A stretch of DNA of 9,090 nt from Chlamydiota bacterium (GTDB lineage: Bacteria; Chlamydiota; Chlamydiia; Chlamydiales; JAJFMB01): assembly GCA_021772355.1 (NCBI GenBank), contig JAJFMB010000269.1, positions 1-9,090 on the forward strand, in the 5' to 3' direction. Both the position numbers and the translations under genes were made by a program. How positions within the stretch are numbered: position 1 is the first letter of the stretch; every line of letters begins with the position of its first letter. The notes under the pieces were generated by a model. That model was not told the origin of the DNA and searched no databases. It saw nothing but the letters and a program-made list of their open reading frames with translations. This document shows, piece by piece, positions 6,073-9,090 of the stretch.

Positions 6073-7854
6073 CTATGAAAAATCTAACCTTTTAATGTTC
6101 AGATGCAAATCATTGAGCTGTTCATCGGCAACAGTCGAAGGACAGGCCATCATTAGATCGCTTGCTCTCTGTGTTTTCGGAAAGGCTATCACATCGCGAA
6201 TGCTATCGGTATGCGTGAGTAACATGGTAATGCGATCCAATCCAAATGCGATGCCCAAATGAGGAGGTGTTCCATATTTTAACGATTCCAAGAAGAAACC
6301 AAATTTCTCTTCCATCTCCTCTTGCTTCAAATCAAGCAACTGAAAGATTTTTTGTTGTAGATCGCTGTCGTGAATTCTCTGCGATCCACCCCCAAGCTCA
6401 TATCCGTTAAGCACCAAGTCATAACCAGAAGAGCGCACTTTCAAAGGATCTTCATCAAAAAGCGGAATGTCCTCAATGTGAGGAGAAGTGAAGGGGTGAT
6501 GCTCGCTAACAAGGCGTCCCTCTTCCTCAGACCAGCTAAATAAAGGAAAGTCGATGACCCATAAAAATTCATACTGGTCGGGCTTAATCAAGTTAAGATC
6601 TTTTGCTAATCGTCGTCTCAGATGGTCAAGCGCTTGATTAGTGCGTCCTTTCACATCGGCAATCATAAAAATCAGATCCCCTTCTTCCATCTGCATCCGT
6701 TCGATAAGCTCCTTTTGCAGTTCCTCGTTAAAGAACTTAACGATACTGGAGGTAAGACCCTGTTCCTGATGCTTCATCCATGCAAGGCCTTTAACGCCAA
6801 ATTCTCCGACAAAGGAAGTGTACTGATCAATTTCTCGACGAGAAAGCGAAGCGCCCCCTTTTACACACAATCCCTTCACAATACTGCCACCGGAAATTTG
6901 CTCCTTAAAAACTGTGAAATCAGATCGTTCCGCAATATCGGTCAGAGTTGATAGCTCCATAGAAAAACGGGTGTCGGGTCTGTCACATCCATATTTTTCC
7001 ATACACACATCATAAGCGAGGCGTCGGAAAGGAGTGCTCAATTGCAAACCCATACACTCCTGAAAAATCTCTTTTATCATCCCTTCCATAAGAGGCAACA
7101 AATCCTCAGGAGTTCCAAAACTCATTTCCAAATCAATTTGGGTAAATTCAGGCTGTCTGTCAGCACGTAAATCTTCATCGCGAAAACATTGAGCAATCTG
7201 ATAATAACGATCCATACCCGAAATCATTAAAAGCTGCTTAAATAACTGTGGAGACTGAGGTAAAGCATAGAAATTACCGGGATGAATACGGGAAGGAACG
7301 AGATAATCACGAGCGCCTTCAGGAGTGGATTTCCCTAGGATAGGTGTAGATATCTCTATAAAACGATGATGGTCAAGATAACGTCTTGCCGCCTGCATCG
7401 CCTTATGTCTGACGATAAGCTTTTCGGCAACATCACCCCGTCTAATATCAAGGTAACGGTACCGTAGGCGCAATTCCTCATTCACATCAATAGATTCATC
7501 ACATATCGAAAAGGGAGGAGTGAGAGACTTAGATAAAATGTTCAGTTCAGCAACCTGTATTTCAATATCTCCCGTCGACAAGTTAGGGTTCGCCATCCCT
7601 TCGCTTCTTGGGATCACCTCTCCCTTAATCGAAATAACCCATTCGGACCGCAATTTCTCTGCAGCGGTGTGGCAAACAGGATATTTTTCAGGATCAAAAA
7701 CAAGCTGAGTCAAACCATAGCGGTCGCGTAAGTCAACAAATATAAGCCCGCCATGATCACGACGGCGGTGCACCCAACCGGAAAGTGTTACAGCAGTTCC
7801 TATAGCGCTTTTTCTGAGCTCACCACAATCATGTGTACGACGATACTCTACCAT
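6073..7854 (-). CDS. aspS: Aspartyl-tRNA synthetase, predicted non-discriminating (Asp/Asn)
   Basis: Class IIb synthetase that joins Asp to tRNA(Asp) using ATP, in the cytoplasm. At 593 residues it has the usual bacterial length and domain order: OB-fold anticodon-binding domain (1-105), catalytic core, inserted GAD domain (about 290-425) and the rest of the core. Key motifs are QSPQLFKQ (200-207), motif 2 FRDED (224-228) with DRQPEFTQID, HHPFTSPH (452-459), NGYELGGGSQRIH (483-495) and motif 3 GIAFGLDRI (534-542, Arg541 binding ATP). In the anticodon domain it reads RRRDHGG with His34, where discriminating bacterial enzymes such as E. coli AspRS have Leu. His at this site marks enzymes that also charge tRNA(Asn) with Asp, as known in Chlamydia. 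The gene starts 4 bp after hisS with an overlapping ribosome binding site, so translation is probably coupled. Confidence 0.98.
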   Translation of the reverse strand: MVEYRRTHDCGELRKSAIGTAVTLSGWVHRRRDHGGLIFVDLRDRYGLTQLVFDPEKYPVCHTAAEKLRSEWVISIKGEVIPRSEGMANPNLSTGDIEIQVAELNILSKSLTPPFSICDESIDVNEELRLRYRYLDIRRGDVAEKLIVRHKAMQAARRYLDHHRFIEISTPILGKSTPEGARDYLVPSRIHPGNFYALPQSPQLFKQLLMISGMDRYYQIAQCFRDEDLRADRQPEFTQIDLEMSFGTPEDLLPLMEGMIKEIFQECMGLQLSTPFRRLAYDVCMEKYGCDRPDTRFSMELSTLTDIAERSDFTVFKEQISGGSIVKGLCVKGGASLSRREIDQYTSFVGEFGVKGLAWMKHQEQGLTSSIVKFFNEELQKELIERMQMEEGDLIFMIADVKGRTNQALDHLRRRLAKDLNLIKPDQYEFLWVIDFPLFSWSEEEGRLVSEHHPFTSPHIEDIPLFDEDPLKVRSSGYDLVLNGYELGGGSQRIHDSDLQQKIFQLLDLKQEEMEEKFGFFLESLKYGTPPHLGIAFGLDRITMLLTHTDSIRDVIAFPKTQRASDLMMACPSTVADEQLNDLHLNIKRLDFS

Positions 7855-7858
7855 TCTC

Positions 7859-9090
7859 TTATTCCTTTAAAAAATGTTTCATTTCCTCAACAGCAATTTG
7901 CAAGCTATGGGAAAGTTGATTCGTTTGAGAAATGGCACTCGTCAGCTTCTTCATAAAAAATTCAGCTTCTCCGCTCTGTTCAAAGGGAGTCGTCAGTTCA
8001 CTCCACAGCTTCACCAAGTCTTTTTCTTGCATCTCTATGCGTAAAATACGCCCCATATGAAAAAGAGGGGCTTTTATTTTTTCACCCGTGTCCATCTCTT
8101 TCAACTCGACAACTTCGTTCTGAAGCTCTTGATCACCAACAACTGCAACAAATTTAGCTCTGATCTGATTGGCATGCTGCATAATTTTGTTGAGTTTTCG
8201 ACTGCTAAAGTCCATGTAAACAGGAATCCCCATCTCCCTTAAATTGTGCAACTCAGCAAAACAGATTTTTTTCGCCTCATCACCAAGGGGTATGATGTAC
8301 AATAGCGGTCGCTCTTGTTCGGGAAGTGAAACCTCTTGCTTTAACATTGTCTGTATGATGCGTTCCAAACCTGTTCCAAATCCAATCGCAGGAATTTCCG
8401 GCCCACCCAACGTTTTCATCAAACCGTCATAACGCCCACCGCCTCCAATACTATTTTGCGCTCCCAGTTCCGTCGCAACAATCTCAAATACGGTGTTGTT
8501 ATAATAATCTAGTCCACGAACGAGGTGAGGATTGACTTCATAGGAAATCTTGAGTTGATCTAAATATGCTTTCACACTCTCAAAATGGTCACGACTTTCA
8601 TCACTTAGAAAATTCAAAATAGAGGGAGCGTGCTGAATCACTTCCTGATCGCAAGCTTCTTTAGAATCTAAAATTCTCAAAGGATTTTTTTCGAATCTCT
8701 CCTTACTATCGGAGGATAAACGATCAAAATGTTGACGCAGGTAGTCTTGAAGTGCCGAACGATACACCTTCCGACTCTCCACATCTCCAATTGAATTCAA
8801 ATAGACATGTAGATTTTTCAATCCCAAACGATTGTATAACGTATAGAGCATATCGATGATTTCAGCGTCCTGCTCCGGCTGTTTACTACCGACAACCTCC
8901 GCACCAAACTGATGGTGTTGCCGGTATCGCCCCAACTGCGAGCGCTCATAACGAAACATAGGGCCGATATAAAAAAGCTTATGCACGGAAGCCCGTTGGT
9001 CTAAATGATGCTCAATAAACGCGCGCATCACAGAGGCAGTTCCCTCAGGCCTAAGAGCCATAGAGCGCTTCCCCTTATCAAGAAACGTGT
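7859..9090 (-). CDS. hisS: Histidyl-tRNA synthetase (5' end beyond the window)
   Basis: Class IIa synthetase that charges tRNA(His). The frame is open to the right edge and shows 409 codons before TAA. Codons upstream of the Met at 9061 still read as HisRS (TFLDKGKRS), so that Met is internal and roughly 70 N-terminal residues are missing. Numbering from that Met: LRPEGTA (3-9), motif 2 MFRYERSQLGRYRQHHQ (35-51), the HisRS signature LVRGLDYYNNTVFE (180-193), GGGRYDGL (207-214) and motif 3 IGFGTGLERI (226-235). The anticodon-binding domain follows (about 250-345), with FVAVVGDQELQNEVVELK. About 45-50 residues then extend beyond where E. coli HisRS ends, predicted helical and charged. It is the first visible gene of the hisS-aspS-mip-trmL run. 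Confidence 0.97.
   Translation of the reverse strand, partial: TFLDKGKRSMALRPEGTASVMRAFIEHHLDQRASVHKLFYIGPMFRYERSQLGRYRQHHQFGAEVVGSKQPEQDAEIIDMLYTLYNRLGLKNLHVYLNSIGDVESRKVYRSALQDYLRQHFDRLSSDSKERFEKNPLRILDSKEACDQEVIQHAPSILNFLSDESRDHFESVKAYLDQLKISYEVNPHLVRGLDYYNNTVFEIVATELGAQNSIGGGGRYDGLMKTLGGPEIPAIGFGTGLERIIQTMLKQEVSLPEQERPLLYIIPLGDEAKKICFAELHNLREMGIPVYMDFSSRKLNKIMQHANQIRAKFVAVVGDQELQNEVVELKEMDTGEKIKAPLFHMGRILRIEMQEKDLVKLWSELTTPFEQSGEAEFFMKKLTSAISQTNQLSHSLQIAVEEMKHFLKE
7863..7868 (-). promoter_or_regulatory. aspS ribosome binding site inside the end of hisS
   Basis: Minus-strand AAAGGA lies 8 nt before the aspS ATG at 7854. It sits within the last codons of hisS, just upstream of its TAA. Ribosomes finishing hisS would land on the aspS start, which is the usual layout for translational coupling. 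Confidence 0.7.

Noticed and set aside
9059..9061. ATG at 9061 as the start of hisS
   Set aside because: The frame stays open upstream and encodes expected HisRS sequence (TFLDKGKRS), so the true start is beyond the window.
1..9090. Mobile element, prophage, CRISPR or toxin-antitoxin module
   Set aside because: I found no transposase, integrase, direct-repeat array, tRNA attachment site or small gene pair. The gene content is core metabolism and translation with conserved order.

Overview
The window looks like chromosomal DNA from a member of the Chlamydiae, most likely an environmental (non-Chlamydiaceae) lineage. The main reason is gene order. The block hisS-aspS-mip-trmL(spoU)-trxA, with trxA facing the others, matches what I recall of Chlamydia trachomatis (CT543 to CT539). 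An AspRS with the sequence hallmark of the non-discriminating type, a Mip-like FKBP and a bacterial SNF2 helicase also fit. I estimate GC in the low 40s percent from a few lines only. The genus cannot be fixed from the sequence alone.

Layout: (1) Bases 1-2236, minus strand: a long SNF2-family helicase/ATPase gene that runs off the left edge, so its last part, including helicase motif VI, is missing. (2) Bases 2237-2293: a compact divergent promoter region. (3) Bases 2294-3130, plus strand: a cysteine-rich 278-residue protein of unknown function that resembles DUF116. It ends four bases before the convergent trhO. (4) Bases 3135-4091, minus strand: trhO (YceA/UPF0176), a rhodanese-type tRNA U34 hydroxylase. 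(5) Bases 4092-4392: an AT-rich intergenic stretch with candidate promoters for trhO and trxA. (6) Bases 4393-4713, plus strand: trxA, a classical WCGPC thioredoxin, closed by a strong stem-loop shared with trmL. (7) Bases 4791-9090, minus strand: hisS (5' end outside the window), aspS, mip and trmL in transcription order.

Much of the window concerns translation. HisRS and AspRS charge tRNAs. The AspRS carries the His residue typical of enzymes that also make Asp-tRNA(Asn), which implies amidation by GatCAB encoded elsewhere. TrmL and TrhO both modify the wobble base 34. Mip is an exported prolyl isomerase and TrxA is the cytoplasmic disulfide reductant. hisS and aspS are tightly coupled, with a 4-bp gap and the aspS ribosome binding site overlapping the hisS stop. 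mip has its own candidate promoter and a strong ribosome binding site.

No mobile element, CRISPR array, tRNA, rRNA or clear phage gene is visible, and no frameshift is seen in the genes. The window is mostly ordinary core genome. The least explained item is the eight-cysteine DUF116-like protein.
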